Part shown: positions 16,642-24,996 of the stretch, in pieces
Layout: each line of letters opens with the position of its first letter
Position numbering within the stretch: the stretch's first letter is position 1
From: CAXRGH01 sp964230195
GTDB lineage: Bacteria; Pseudomonadota; Gammaproteobacteria; Enterobacterales; Alteromonadaceae
Length of the DNA: 51,233 nucleotides
Direction: 5' to 3'
NCBI GenBank assembly: GCA_964230195.1
Contig: CAXRGH010000257.1
Location: 1-51,233 of the forward strand
Made by a program: the position numbers and the translations under genes
Notes under the pieces: generated by a model
Databases searched by the model: none
What the model was told of the DNA's origin: nothing
Seen by the model: only the letters and a program-made list of their open reading frames with translations

Positions 16642-17331
16642 TTACTCACGACCAGGCAACTTCTTCCAGGTCACCTTATCTCTCAAGTAAACCGGCTGAC
16701 TCTCTTCAACAGGTACCGCCATCCCTCGCTGGAAATCGCGAATCGCTAATGGCAGCATGTACAAAGCATTAGGATAAGCAATATCCTGTTTGATCGCAAG
16801 ATCGAGCCCTATTGAGAGTGTATCGTATGCATTCCATCCAGTCCCTACGGCGGTAATGAGACCAAGATCGGTCAGGCCTACATTCACTTTCTCCGGCGCT
16901 TCAACCTTCTCAGGGATCTGCTCTAACACTATTTCATCTTCAACTTCATAGTGTGCAAAATATACTTCGTTCATACGGGCATCAATAGCAGCGGAGATAT
17001 TCAAAGCTCCCTCAGTCATGAATGCTTGCTGAGCCATCGCGGCAAGGGTAGATACCCCAACAACCGGTAGGTCAGTGCCAATTGCCAACCCTTGTATAAT
17101 TCCGGAAGCAATTCGAACGCCAGTAAAACTTCCTGGGCCTCGACCATAGGCTAAGCAATCAAGCTCATTTAACGAAATACCAGCTTCCCTTAACACGCTG
17201 TCAATCATGGGAAGGATACGCTGTGAATGTTGTTGAGGGCATACTTCAAAACGAGAATAGGTTTTATTTCCGACCTGTAGCGCGACTGAGCACGCTTCGG
17301 TTGCGGTATCTAAAACTAAAATATTGGTCAT
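16642..17331 (-). CDS. tsaB: tRNA threonylcarbamoyladenosine biosynthesis protein TsaB
   Basis: Inactive ASKHA-fold partner that supports TsaD, with TsaE and TsaC, in forming N6-threonylcarbamoyladenosine at position 37 of ANN-decoding tRNAs. The 229 residues match the family (about 231). Signatures are ILVLDTATEACSVAL at the N-terminus, the HSQRILPMID segment and the AYGRGPGSFTGVRIA glycine-rich region. It begins one base after the yoaA stop, so the two are co-translated; yoaA-tsaB is a recurrent gammaproteobacterial pair. Confidence 0.96.
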   Translation of the reverse strand: MTNILVLDTATEACSVALQVGNKTYSRFEVCPQQHSQRILPMIDSVLREAGISLNELDCLAYGRGPGSFTGVRIASGIIQGLAIGTDLPVVGVSTLAAMAQQAFMTEGALNISAAIDARMNEVYFAHYEVEDEIVLEQIPEKVEAPEKVNVGLTDLGLITAVGTGWNAYDTLSIGLDLAIKQDIAYPNALYMLPLAIRDFQRGMAVPVEESQPVYLRDKVTWKKLPGRE

Positions 17332-17332
17332 G

Positions 17333-19258
17333 TTAACTGGGCTCTTCTGTTATCGAGTGGAGAAAGGAGACAACTTGGTCTAAATCTCGCGTACGTTTCA
17401 TATTGGGCAAACTGCTGACAAAAGTCTTTCCGTAGTCTTTTGTTACTAATCGATTGTCACAAATAACTAAAACTCCTTTATCAAATTTGTCTCTAATCAG
17501 TCTGCCGGCACCTTGTTTTAGTGCAATCACAGCTTTCGGTATTTGAATTGCAGTAAATCCATTATATCCGCGTTTCTTGCAATCATCTAATCGCGCTTGA
17601 AGTAACGGATCATCGGGCGCAGCGAATGGCAGTTTATCAATCATGACACACATCAAATCATTACCGCGAACATCAACACCTTCCCAAAAAGCACCTGTTC
17701 CAAGCAATACGGCACTTTGATCTTCCAGATACTGCTTTAACAATACACTCTTACTTGTCGTGCCTTGCACTAGCAGTGGATTATCAACACGACTTTCCAA
17801 CTCCGATGCAACATGCCTTAATACTGCGTGACTGGTAAACAATAAAAAGCAGCGACCATGACTAGCCGCCACGAGTTCAGCAGCCACGTCAACCAGTTTC
17901 GCTCTCATATCCCTCGCATTGGGCTCGGGCAAATATCGCGGAACACACAACATTGCTTGATTTGGATAATCAAATGGACTGTCCAACGACAGGGTCTCGG
18001 CGGTGTATAATCCCATCTGATTTTTGTAATGTTCAAAACTATCGCCCACCATCAAAGTTGCAGACGTAAATATCCATGAGCGTTTAGGCTCTGTGACAAA
18101 TTGTGCAAAGCGTGGAGCAATAGTCAGTGGAGTTAAATGCAATACCATGTGCTTTTGGGTTGTTTCGTACCACAAACTAACGCCCGTGGCTGTCACATCA
18201 TTCACTTTTTTCAATGTTTGGCGAAAGCTAATAACGCGCTCAAATAGCGCGTCTAACGCTTTGTTTCTTCCTACGTGAACTTTCATCACATCATACAAGA
18301 GACCAAGATTTTCTTCTAAACGCTCAACCTGGCGGGAAATAGACGTTTGGCTAAGCTCTAATGCCCAATTGCCACGCTGTGGCTTTTCGGGATAACACAA
18401 GCGTAAATCAGCGGCACCAAGCGCTAACTTTTTTGCAACCTTACTTAGTTGCTCCGCGTCCTTCATTTCAGTGCGATAGAGTAACTCGATATCTTTTGCC
18501 AATTCTGACAATTGACGTGTAGACACAGCCTCCCCAAAATATTCACTGGCAATTTCTGGAATTTGATGTGATTCATCAAACACAATAACATCAGCCTCTG
18601 GGATCAGTTCACCAAATCCCGTATCTTTTAGGGCCATGTCAGCGAAAAACAAATGATGATTAACTACCACAACATCAGCATCCATTGCCTCTCGACGAGC
18701 CTTGACCAAATAGCAGTCCTCGTAGTCAGGACAATCCCGCCCCATGCAATTATCAGCATTCGAGGTAACAAACGGCAAAACACGTGCATCTTCAGGTATC
18801 GTGTTAAGTTCTCCCATATCACCCGATTTAGTCGTGGTTGACCATGTTTTAACTTCTGAAAGTTGATTCAAAACTACCTTGTCTTGCAGAGCACTACTTT
18901 TCATGTGCTGAGCTAAGCGATACGTACATAGATAATTGCTTCGCCCTTTTAGCAATGCCAGTTTATGGTGTGCCCCGAGTGCACCTTTGATCAATGGCAG
19001 GTCACGCGCAAACAACTGTTCTTGGAGGTTTTTAGTCCCAGTTGAAATGATGGTTTTTTTGTCGCTCATTAACGTAGGAACAAGATAAGCAAAGGTTTTT
19101 CCAGTACCTGTTCCTGCTTCCACAATTAACTGGCTTTTCTGTTTTATTGACTTTTCAACGGCGAGAGCCATATCAATCTGTGCCTCACGGGCATTAAATC
19201 CATCAATTGCTGATGCCAATGCGCCTGATTTTGAGAAGGCTTTTCTAACTTTGCTCAT
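17333..19258 (-). CDS. yoaA: ATP-dependent DNA helicase YoaA (DinG/XPD-like)
   Basis: Superfamily 2 iron-sulfur helicase of the DinG/XPD class, linked in E. coli to replication repair and HolC interaction. The 641 residues match YoaA (about 636). Walker A is VEAGTGTGKT (about 46-55) and motif II is DESH. Iron-sulfur cysteines appear as YLCTYR followed by CMGRDCPDYEDC. The C-terminal helicase half has GAFWEGVDVRG and QGAGRLIRDKFDKG. It heads the yoaA-tsaB-(107-aa) run. The related DinG has a different N-terminus and no tsaB linkage, so YoaA is favoured. Confidence 0.94.
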   Translation of the reverse strand: MSKVRKAFSKSGALASAIDGFNAREAQIDMALAVEKSIKQKSQLIVEAGTGTGKTFAYLVPTLMSDKKTIISTGTKNLQEQLFARDLPLIKGALGAHHKLALLKGRSNYLCTYRLAQHMKSSALQDKVVLNQLSEVKTWSTTTKSGDMGELNTIPEDARVLPFVTSNADNCMGRDCPDYEDCYLVKARREAMDADVVVVNHHLFFADMALKDTGFGELIPEADVIVFDESHQIPEIASEYFGEAVSTRQLSELAKDIELLYRTEMKDAEQLSKVAKKLALGAADLRLCYPEKPQRGNWALELSQTSISRQVERLEENLGLLYDVMKVHVGRNKALDALFERVISFRQTLKKVNDVTATGVSLWYETTQKHMVLHLTPLTIAPRFAQFVTEPKRSWIFTSATLMVGDSFEHYKNQMGLYTAETLSLDSPFDYPNQAMLCVPRYLPEPNARDMRAKLVDVAAELVAASHGRCFLLFTSHAVLRHVASELESRVDNPLLVQGTTSKSVLLKQYLEDQSAVLLGTGAFWEGVDVRGNDLMCVMIDKLPFAAPDDPLLQARLDDCKKRGYNGFTAIQIPKAVIALKQGAGRLIRDKFDKGVLVICDNRLVTKDYGKTFVSSLPNMKRTRDLDQVVSFLHSITEEPS

Positions 19259-19346
19259 AGATCATCTGTTTTGCTGCGAAGAATCGCTATTATTACAGAT
19301 GTTGCCGTTAATGTGTGATTAATATTTAGGTTACTGAAGGGTTTAT

Positions 19347-19589
19347 TTATGCAAATGCATCAAAATGTGGTTTATCGTCCTCGTCATCTATACCTTGATC
19401 ATCAGTCAGATCATCTGGTTCAGGTGCAACCGCTTTTACCTTCATAGCCTCTTGCTCTAACGACTGGTCATCTTCATTGAGGGCCTTTAGTTTTCTATCC
19501 TTATTGATTTCCCCAATTTTATATTCGTCTTTTTTAACGGCAACACGTCCTTGCCTCGGCATGGTGTTGAATGTTAAGTCCGTACTCAT
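19347..19589 (-). CDS. Small acidic hypothetical protein
   Basis: I do not recognise this 80-residue protein. It has a short basic N-terminal part (PRQGRVAVKKDEYK) and a long acidic C-terminal half rich in Asp and Glu (EPDDLTDDQGIDDEDDKPHFD). There is no cysteine, signal peptide or membrane span. A strong GAGGGA ribosome-binding site lies six bases before the ATG, which supports a real gene. It sits upstream of yoaA in the same orientation and divergent from the his operon. The charge layout suggests a disordered or DNA-mimic-like protein; that is inference only. Confidence 0.6.
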   Translation of the reverse strand: MSTDLTFNTMPRQGRVAVKKDEYKIGEINKDRKLKALNEDDQSLEQEAMKVKAVAPEPDDLTDDQGIDDEDDKPHFDAFA

Positions 19590-19731
19590 AATCAGTCCCT
19601 CAAATGATCCTAAAATCTAAAAAAACGTAGCTGTATTAGCTGGTTACTGTTTCTAAACAGTATAAATATCAATAAACGCATTAGATATACAACATAAGTC
19701 TTATTAATTAGCTTTTTTTTGCCGCGGTCAG

Positions 19732-19760
19732 TTGCAATTGCGCGGTATCTTAGTTACTTT
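19732..19760 (+). promoter_or_regulatory. Possible sigma-70 promoter of the his operon
   Basis: TTGCAA at 19732-19737 and TACTTT at 19755-19760 are 17 bases apart. This would give a transcript starting near 19767 with the leader peptide about 100 bases downstream. The match to the -10 consensus is modest. Confidence 0.35.
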
Positions 19761-19863
19761 ATCCGCAGCAAACATGAGTACTTTAATTACGTGGTCCAAA
19801 CACGAAAGTTTAAACGAACAGTGTGAGCCCTTTTCCATAACGGGCGATTTGAAGGAATATTTT

Positions 19864-19902
19864 ATGTTAGTTAACCAGAGCCATTTTCACCATCATAGCT
19901 AA
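19864..19902 (+). CDS. hisL: his operon leader peptide
   Basis: A 12-codon frame encodes MLVNQSHFHHHS, with four His codons in a five-codon block (CAT TTT CAC CAT CAT), and is preceded by GAAGGA eight bases upstream of its ATG. Stalling at these codons when charged His-tRNA is scarce would shift the downstream RNA to the antiterminator fold. It is shorter and has fewer His codons than E. coli HisL (16 residues, seven His). Its position just before alternative hairpins and hisG makes the call strong. Confidence 0.9.
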   Translation: MLVNQSHFHHHS

Positions 19903-19918
19903 TCCTTTCTGGTTTTTA

Positions 19919-19990
19919 ACCGGAAGGGATATTGTGTGTCTTCCGGTGGTATAACAAACACAAACCCCGGAAAACATTTCGGGGTTTTTT
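19919..19990 (+). promoter_or_regulatory. his attenuator: alternative hairpins and terminator
   Basis: Three elements compete. ACCGGAAG (19919-19926) pairs with CTTCCGGT (19940-19947), the pause-type hairpin. TTCCGG (19941-19946) can instead pair with CCGGAA (19967-19972), the antiterminator. AAACCCCG (19962-19969) pairs with CGGGGTTT (19980-19987) followed by T residues, the terminator. The antiterminator pairing uses bases of the terminator's left arm, so the two are mutually exclusive. Confidence 0.9.
19962..19990 (+). terminator. his attenuator terminator
   Basis: AAACCCCG and CGGGGTTT form an 8-bp stem that extends by further A-T and G-U pairs, followed by TTTTTT. It is the transcription stop of the attenuator, 42 bases before hisG. 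Confidence 0.88.
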
Positions 19991-20032
19991 CGTATAAGGC
20001 CCAGTGAAAGTATTTTAAAAAGGAAACATTAT

Positions 20033-20932
20033 ATGAGCGACACAAACAGACTTCGCATTGCAGTTCAAAAATCAGGCCGACTTAACGAAGGCAGTATGCG
20101 CTTATTGAAAGCCATAGGCGTAAAACTTTCTATCCGCGATAGGCTGCTCGTTGCCCACTCTACGAACCTCCCCATTGATTTACTTCGCGTGAGAGATGAT
20201 GATATCCCTGGTCTTGTTATGGATGGCGTGGTCGACCTTGGTTTTATTGGCGAAAATGAACTCGAAGAGAAAATGCTCGAACGTCAAGCGAGCAACAAAC
20301 CATCTGAGTTTTCAGTGCTCAAAAAGCTAGATTTTGGTGGTTGTCGCCTTTCGTTGGCAGTGCCAAACGAAATGCAATATGACGACGTTTACTCATTAAA
20401 TGGTAAGAAAGTCGCTACAACTTACCCGTATCTTCTCGAGCGCTACTTTGCTGAAAAGAAAGTAGACGCGCAAGCAGTAATGCTGACAGGTTCAGTCGAA
20501 GTAGCCCCTCGCGCGGGTGTTGCGGATGCTATTTGTGACTTAGTTTCAACTGGCGCGACTTTAGAGGCAAACGGTCTGATTGAAAAAGACGAAATTTTCA
20601 AATCGAAAGCCGTCCTTATCCAGCGCACTGGTGAATTACCAACTGAAAAACAAAGCTTAATTGATACACTTCTTCCGCGTATGGCTGGCGTTATGCAAGC
20701 TAAAGAAAGTAAATATATAATGCTCCACGCGCCCGTTTCTCAGCTCGAGCAAGTAAAGCAATTACTTCCGGGAACTGAAAATCCAACCGTTTTACCGCTA
20801 GCAGGCAATGAAGACACTGTCGCCGTACACGTTGTGAGCTCAGAAAATCTATTCTGGGAAACAATGGAGCAATTAAAGGCCATTGGTTGCCGTTCAATTT
20901 TAGTGATGCCTATTGAGAAAATGATGGGTTGA
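20033..20932 (+). CDS. hisG: ATP phosphoribosyltransferase, long form
   Basis: First and committed step of histidine synthesis: joins ATP and PRPP to give phosphoribosyl-ATP; feedback-inhibited by histidine. The 299-residue length is the long, hexameric form with a C-terminal regulatory ACT-like domain, so no HisZ is needed. It starts LRIAVQKSGRLNEGSMRLL, carries the PRPP-binding loop region near DAICDLVSTGATLEANGL, and ends with the regulatory segment around GCRSILVMPIEKMMG. An AAGGA site precedes the ATG. Confidence 0.98.
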   Translation: MSDTNRLRIAVQKSGRLNEGSMRLLKAIGVKLSIRDRLLVAHSTNLPIDLLRVRDDDIPGLVMDGVVDLGFIGENELEEKMLERQASNKPSEFSVLKKLDFGGCRLSLAVPNEMQYDDVYSLNGKKVATTYPYLLERYFAEKKVDAQAVMLTGSVEVAPRAGVADAICDLVSTGATLEANGLIEKDEIFKSKAVLIQRTGELPTEKQSLIDTLLPRMAGVMQAKESKYIMLHAPVSQLEQVKQLLPGTENPTVLPLAGNEDTVAVHVVSSENLFWETMEQLKAIGCRSILVMPIEKMMG

Positions 20933-20942
20933 GGCCAGTATC

Positions 20943-22247
20943 ATGAATATGACTTGGAACCATCTATCCCCCATTGAGCAAGCTGAATCACTTGCTCGCC
21001 CCGCCCAAGCAAATAGTCAATCGCTGAGTGAGATCGTCGGTGGCATATTGACTCGCGTAAAAGTAGAGGGTGATGACGCACTGTTGGCACTGACCGCGGA
21101 ATTTGATGGCGCTCAATTGACATCATTGGCACTATCAGAGAGGCAAAGACAAACCGCAACAGATGAACTACCAAACGATATAAAACAGGCAATACAACTC
21201 GCTTACTCCCAGATTTTCCAATTTCATCAAGCGCAGAAAACTGATGATGTAACTGTTGAAACAATCAAAGGGGTGGTTTGCGAACTGCACAATGTTCCTC
21301 TGGACAGTGTCGGTCTATACATACCCGGCGGTACTGCGCCACTTCCATCAACAGTGTTAATGCTTGGAGCTACTGCACAGGTCGCCGGATGTCAACGCAA
21401 AGTCTTGTGCACCCCTCCAAATGCAGAAGGTGAAATAGCTAAAGAAATTATTTACGCGGCATCCTTGTGCGACATTGATGAAATATATTTAGTGGGCGGC
21501 GCACAGGCTATTGCAGCAATGGCATACGGGACAGAGTCAATTGCACAAGTTGATAAAATTTATGGCCCTGGCAACAGTTTTGTGACGGAAGCCAAGCAAC
21601 AAGTGAGTACCGACCCAGCGGGTGCGGCAATTGATATGCCAGCAGGCCCTTCAGAAGTATTAGTTATTGCAGACAAAGATGCCAATCCAGCATTCGTTGC
21701 ATCTGACCTGCTATCTCAAGCTGAGCACGGTAAAGACTCACAAGCTGTTTTGGTGAGTGATTCTCAAGCATTGATTGAGGCAACACAAGCGGCTGTTAAT
21801 GCTCAATTAGCGGAATTGAGCCGTCAAGATATCGCATCTGTTGCGATGGAAAATAGCCGCTACATCCTAACCGACAGTCTTTCCCAGTCCATTGAAGTCA
21901 GCAATCGCTATGCTCCCGAGCATCTCATCGTTCAAACTTCAGCCCCGAGGGACTGCCTACAATACCTGAAAAATGCGGGCAGTATTTTCCTTGGTGCTTG
22001 GTCTCCTGAATCAGCCGGTGATTATGCGAGTGGAACCAACCACGTGCTACCAACTTACGGATATTCTCGAAACTACTCAAGCTTAGGGCTCGCTGATTTT
22101 TGCCGCCGTTTTACGGTTCAGGAACTCAGCCAGGACGGTCTAAAAGCTCTCGGGAATTGCATCATGACACTCGCTGACGCCGAAGGCCTTGACGCTCACA
22201 AAAATGCGGTTGCGATTCGCCTAGCAGCTATGGAGAAAAACCAATGA
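20943..22247 (+). CDS. hisD: Histidinol dehydrogenase
   Basis: NAD- and zinc-dependent oxidation of L-histidinol to L-histidine, the last two steps of the pathway. The 434 residues match E. coli HisD (434). Hallmarks are LYIPGGTAPLPSTVLM, KIYGPGNSFVTEAKQQV, DMPAGPSEVLVIAD, the zinc-site region DLLSQAEHGKDSQ, and SAGDYASGTNHVLPT. It lies ten bases after hisG and overlaps hisC by four. Confidence 0.98.
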   Translation: MNMTWNHLSPIEQAESLARPAQANSQSLSEIVGGILTRVKVEGDDALLALTAEFDGAQLTSLALSERQRQTATDELPNDIKQAIQLAYSQIFQFHQAQKTDDVTVETIKGVVCELHNVPLDSVGLYIPGGTAPLPSTVLMLGATAQVAGCQRKVLCTPPNAEGEIAKEIIYAASLCDIDEIYLVGGAQAIAAMAYGTESIAQVDKIYGPGNSFVTEAKQQVSTDPAGAAIDMPAGPSEVLVIADKDANPAFVASDLLSQAEHGKDSQAVLVSDSQALIEATQAAVNAQLAELSRQDIASVAMENSRYILTDSLSQSIEVSNRYAPEHLIVQTSAPRDCLQYLKNAGSIFLGAWSPESAGDYASGTNHVLPTYGYSRNYSSLGLADFCRRFTVQELSQDGLKALGNCIMTLADAEGLDAHKNAVAIRLAAMEKNQ

Positions 22248-23335
22248 GCATCGCAGATAAACTGGTAACAACGACAGTTGCACAGCTAACACCATACCAA
22301 TCAGCACGACGCATTTTCAGCGGCGCTGACAGTCAAGGCGATTGGCTGAATGCAAATGAATCGCCCTTTGCTAACGGCTATTTAGTAAAGGATGAACACT
22401 TTAATCGCTACCCTGATTGTCAGCCATCTGAAGTGATTTCGGCCTACAGTCAATATACTAATTTGGACCCATCAAAGGTACTAGTCAGTCGTGGCGCTGA
22501 TGAGGGCATTGAACTACTCATACGCGCATTTTGCCAACCTGGCGTAGACAATGTGCTTATTTGCCCCCCTACATACGGAATGTATGCTATCAGCGCAAAC
22601 ACCTTCAATGTAGGCGTTAAAGTTGCGCCGCTGCTGCCCAATTTTGAGTTGGACGTAGCCGCCATCAATGCGCACAAAACTGGAGTCAAATTGGTATTCA
22701 TCTGTGCGCCAAATAATCCAACGGGTACAGTCCCCTCGAAAACCGATATTGAATCAATTATCCAACACTTCGGTGACACCGCTTTGGTTGTTATTGATGA
22801 GGCATACATTGAATTCTCACCGGACGAGAATCACTGTGACCTGCTTGAACAGTACGACAATGTTGTGATTTTACGCACCTTGTCTAAGGCGTTCGCCCTT
22901 GCCGGAATTCGTTGCGGCTTTACCCTCGCGTCAGCCGATGTTATTGAAACGCTGCTTAAGGTTATTGCGCCTTACCCTATCGCCGACCCTGTCGCGCAAA
23001 TCGCGAGTAAAGCCCTTAGCTCAACAGGCATTGAAACGTGCAAGAGGCAAGTCAGCGTTCTACAAGAGACGCAATCCTCGCTGATAAAGAGCCTCCGTAA
23101 ACTCCCCGAACTTGAGGTGGTTGGAGACCAAAAAGCAAACTTTGTTTTGGTTCGAGTACCCTACAAACAAGCGTTAATGGATCACCTAGTTAATTTAAAC
23201 ATTTTGGTCCGAGACCAATCCAAACAAGTCAACCTAGACAACTGCTTACGCCTATCCATTGGCAGTGACGCACAAAATCAACGTCTAATGACCGCTATTA
23301 CTCAATTTTCTGAACGTGTTAAGGAATTATCATGA
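22244..23335 (+). CDS. hisC: Histidinol-phosphate aminotransferase
   Basis: PLP-dependent conversion of imidazole-acetol phosphate to histidinol phosphate. The 363-residue fold-type I aminotransferase shows NANESPFAN near the N-terminus, CAPNNPTGTVPS, DEAYIEFS and the PLP lysine in TLSKAFALAGIRCG. Its ATG overlaps the hisD stop (ATGA) and its own stop overlaps hisB in the same way, indicating translational coupling. Confidence 0.97.
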   Translation: MSIADKLVTTTVAQLTPYQSARRIFSGADSQGDWLNANESPFANGYLVKDEHFNRYPDCQPSEVISAYSQYTNLDPSKVLVSRGADEGIELLIRAFCQPGVDNVLICPPTYGMYAISANTFNVGVKVAPLLPNFELDVAAINAHKTGVKLVFICAPNNPTGTVPSKTDIESIIQHFGDTALVVIDEAYIEFSPDENHCDLLEQYDNVVILRTLSKAFALAGIRCGFTLASADVIETLLKVIAPYPIADPVAQIASKALSSTGIETCKRQVSVLQETQSSLIKSLRKLPELEVVGDQKANFVLVRVPYKQALMDHLVNLNILVRDQSKQVNLDNCLRLSIGSDAQNQRLMTAITQFSERVKELS

Positions 23336-24402
23336 GCCAACAAGCCATCTTATTTATTGATCGAGACGGTACGCTTGTCGAAGAGCCCGCAGTCGATAAA
23401 CAACTCGACTCCTTAGAAAAATTGGTATTTGAGCCTATGGTACTGCCTGTATTGAGTCGGCTTCAAAACGCTGGTTTTACACTAGTTATGGTCTCGAACC
23501 AAGACGGCCTGGGGACCGATAGTTTTCCTCAAGCTGATTTTGATGCCCCCCACAACAAAATGATGCACGTATTCGAATCGCAAGGTATTCACTTCAGTGA
23601 TGTGCTGATTTGTCCTCATTTTGAGGAAGATAACTGTAGCTGCAGAAAGCCAAAACTCGGTTTGGTAAAAGATTACTTGCAGCAAGGTAAAGTGGATTTT
23701 ACACGTTCTTTCGTCATTGGTGACCGCGATACCGATGTACAACTCGCTGAAAACATGGGAATACCGGGTATTAAATACAATCGCGATACCCTATCGTGGC
23801 TCGATATTGAAGCCCAACTACTGAATGATGCTCGCACGGCCACCGTCCACAGGAAAACCTCTGAAACAGATATCAAAGTCTCCGTCAACTTAGACCAACA
23901 CAAGCCCTCTTCTATCAGCACTGGACTTGGCTTTTTTGATCACATGCTTGACCAAATCGCAACTCACGGCGGATTTACCATGGACGTTGCTGTAAGCGGC
24001 GACTATCACATTGATGATCACCATAGTGTGGAAGATACTGCGCTAGCCCTCGGTGATGCTATGCGCAAAGCGCTTGGCAATAAGCGCGGCATTGGGCGTT
24101 TTGGTTTTGCCTTACCCATGGATGAATGCAAAGCAGAATGTGTACTCGATATCTCGGCCAGACCTTACTTGCAATTCAGTGCAAACTTCACTCAAGAAAA
24201 TGTCGGTGAAATGTCAACCCAAATGGTTCCTCACTTCTTCCGCTCTTTAAGTGACAGTATGGGCGTCTCTCTGCACTTATCAACCACTGACGGCAATGCG
24301 CACCATCAAGTGGAAAGCCTATTTAAAGTCTTTGGCCGAGCCTTGCGTCAAGCCATTAAGAAACAAGGTGATGAACTACCCAGCAGTAAAGGGGCTTTGT
24401 AG
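23332..24402 (+). CDS. hisB: Bifunctional histidinol-phosphatase / imidazoleglycerol-phosphate dehydratase
   Basis: Fused two-domain enzyme for the sixth and eighth steps of the pathway. Residues 1 to about 165 are the HAD-type phosphatase, with the nucleophile motif FIDRDGTLVEEP, the zinc loop CPHFEEDNCSCRKP and GDRDTDVQLAENMG. Residues about 165-356 are the dehydratase, with GLGFFDHMLDQIATHGG and DDHHSVEDTALALGDA, the manganese-binding motifs. The fusion is characteristic of enteric-type gammaproteobacteria. It overlaps hisC by four bases and hisH by one. Confidence 0.98.
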   Translation: MSQQAILFIDRDGTLVEEPAVDKQLDSLEKLVFEPMVLPVLSRLQNAGFTLVMVSNQDGLGTDSFPQADFDAPHNKMMHVFESQGIHFSDVLICPHFEEDNCSCRKPKLGLVKDYLQQGKVDFTRSFVIGDRDTDVQLAENMGIPGIKYNRDTLSWLDIEAQLLNDARTATVHRKTSETDIKVSVNLDQHKPSSISTGLGFFDHMLDQIATHGGFTMDVAVSGDYHIDDHHSVEDTALALGDAMRKALGNKRGIGRFGFALPMDECKAECVLDISARPYLQFSANFTQENVGEMSTQMVPHFFRSLSDSMGVSLHLSTTDGNAHHQVESLFKVFGRALRQAIKKQGDELPSSKGAL

Positions 24403-24995
24403 TGAAGTTAGTCATAGTAAATACCGGCTGTGCCAACATATCATCGGTCAAATTCGCCATTGAAAGACTCGGCTATGAAGTCACGGTTTCAGATGATCCC
24501 GCGATCATTTCTGATGCCGATAAACTCTTTCTTCCCGGTGTTGGTACCGCAGCAGCGGCAATGAGTAGTATGAATAATAAGCAACTGGTGGAGTTAGTTT
24601 GCCAGCTCCAGCAGCCAGTACTCGGTATATGTTTAGGTATGCAACTACTCACAACATTCTCAGAGGAAGGCGATGTCTCGTGCCTTGGTAAAATCGATGC
24701 TAGTGTTAAGCGAATGCAGGTGGGTGATCTTCGTTTACCTCATATGGGCTGGAATCAGATTCAATACCCTGACGGGCATCCTCTCTTTGCCGATATTCCG
24801 CAACACAGTTACTTTTATTTCGTGCATAGCTTCAGCGTTGCTGTTGGAGAATACACCCTAGCCACATGCGATTATGGGAAAGCATTCTCCGCCGCCATAG
24901 GAAAAGGGAACATGTATGGTGTTCAGTTTCACCCTGAACGTTCGGGGCAAGTTGGTGCACAGCTGATAAAAAACTTTATAGAAAGGGTCCAATAA
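24402..24995 (+). CDS. hisH: Imidazole glycerol phosphate synthase, glutamine amidotransferase subunit
   Basis: Hydrolyses glutamine and channels ammonia to HisF. The 197-residue class I amidotransferase has the nucleophile in GICLGMQLL and the His-Glu pair in VQFHPERSG. The start is GTG, sharing its first base with the hisB TAG stop (TAGTG), so initiation probably depends on termination of hisB. Confidence 0.97.
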   Translation: MKLVIVNTGCANISSVKFAIERLGYEVTVSDDPAIISDADKLFLPGVGTAAAAMSSMNNKQLVELVCQLQQPVLGICLGMQLLTTFSEEGDVSCLGKIDASVKRMQVGDLRLPHMGWNQIQYPDGHPLFADIPQHSYFYFVHSFSVAVGEYTLATCDYGKAFSAAIGKGNMYGVQFHPERSGQVGAQLIKNFIERVQ

Positions 24996-24996
24996 A

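Larger units (their letters stand above)
19590..20032 (+). other. Intergenic region holding the his promoter, leader and attenuator
   Basis: This 443-base gap contains, from left to right, a 16-base dyad at 19646-19661 (ACTGTTTCTAAACAGT), an AT-rich stretch, the probable his promoter, the hisL leader peptide and the attenuator hairpins. Nothing else is seen in it. Confidence 0.8.

Noticed and set aside
19646..19661. Possible LexA (SOS) box near yoaA
   Set aside because: CTGT and ACAG are six bases apart, not the eight of the gammaproteobacterial LexA site, and it lies upstream of the 80-aa gene rather than next to yoaA.
20443..20897. Minus-strand open frames within hisG
   Set aside because: They lack ribosome-binding sites and family features and lie opposite a clear hisG reading frame.
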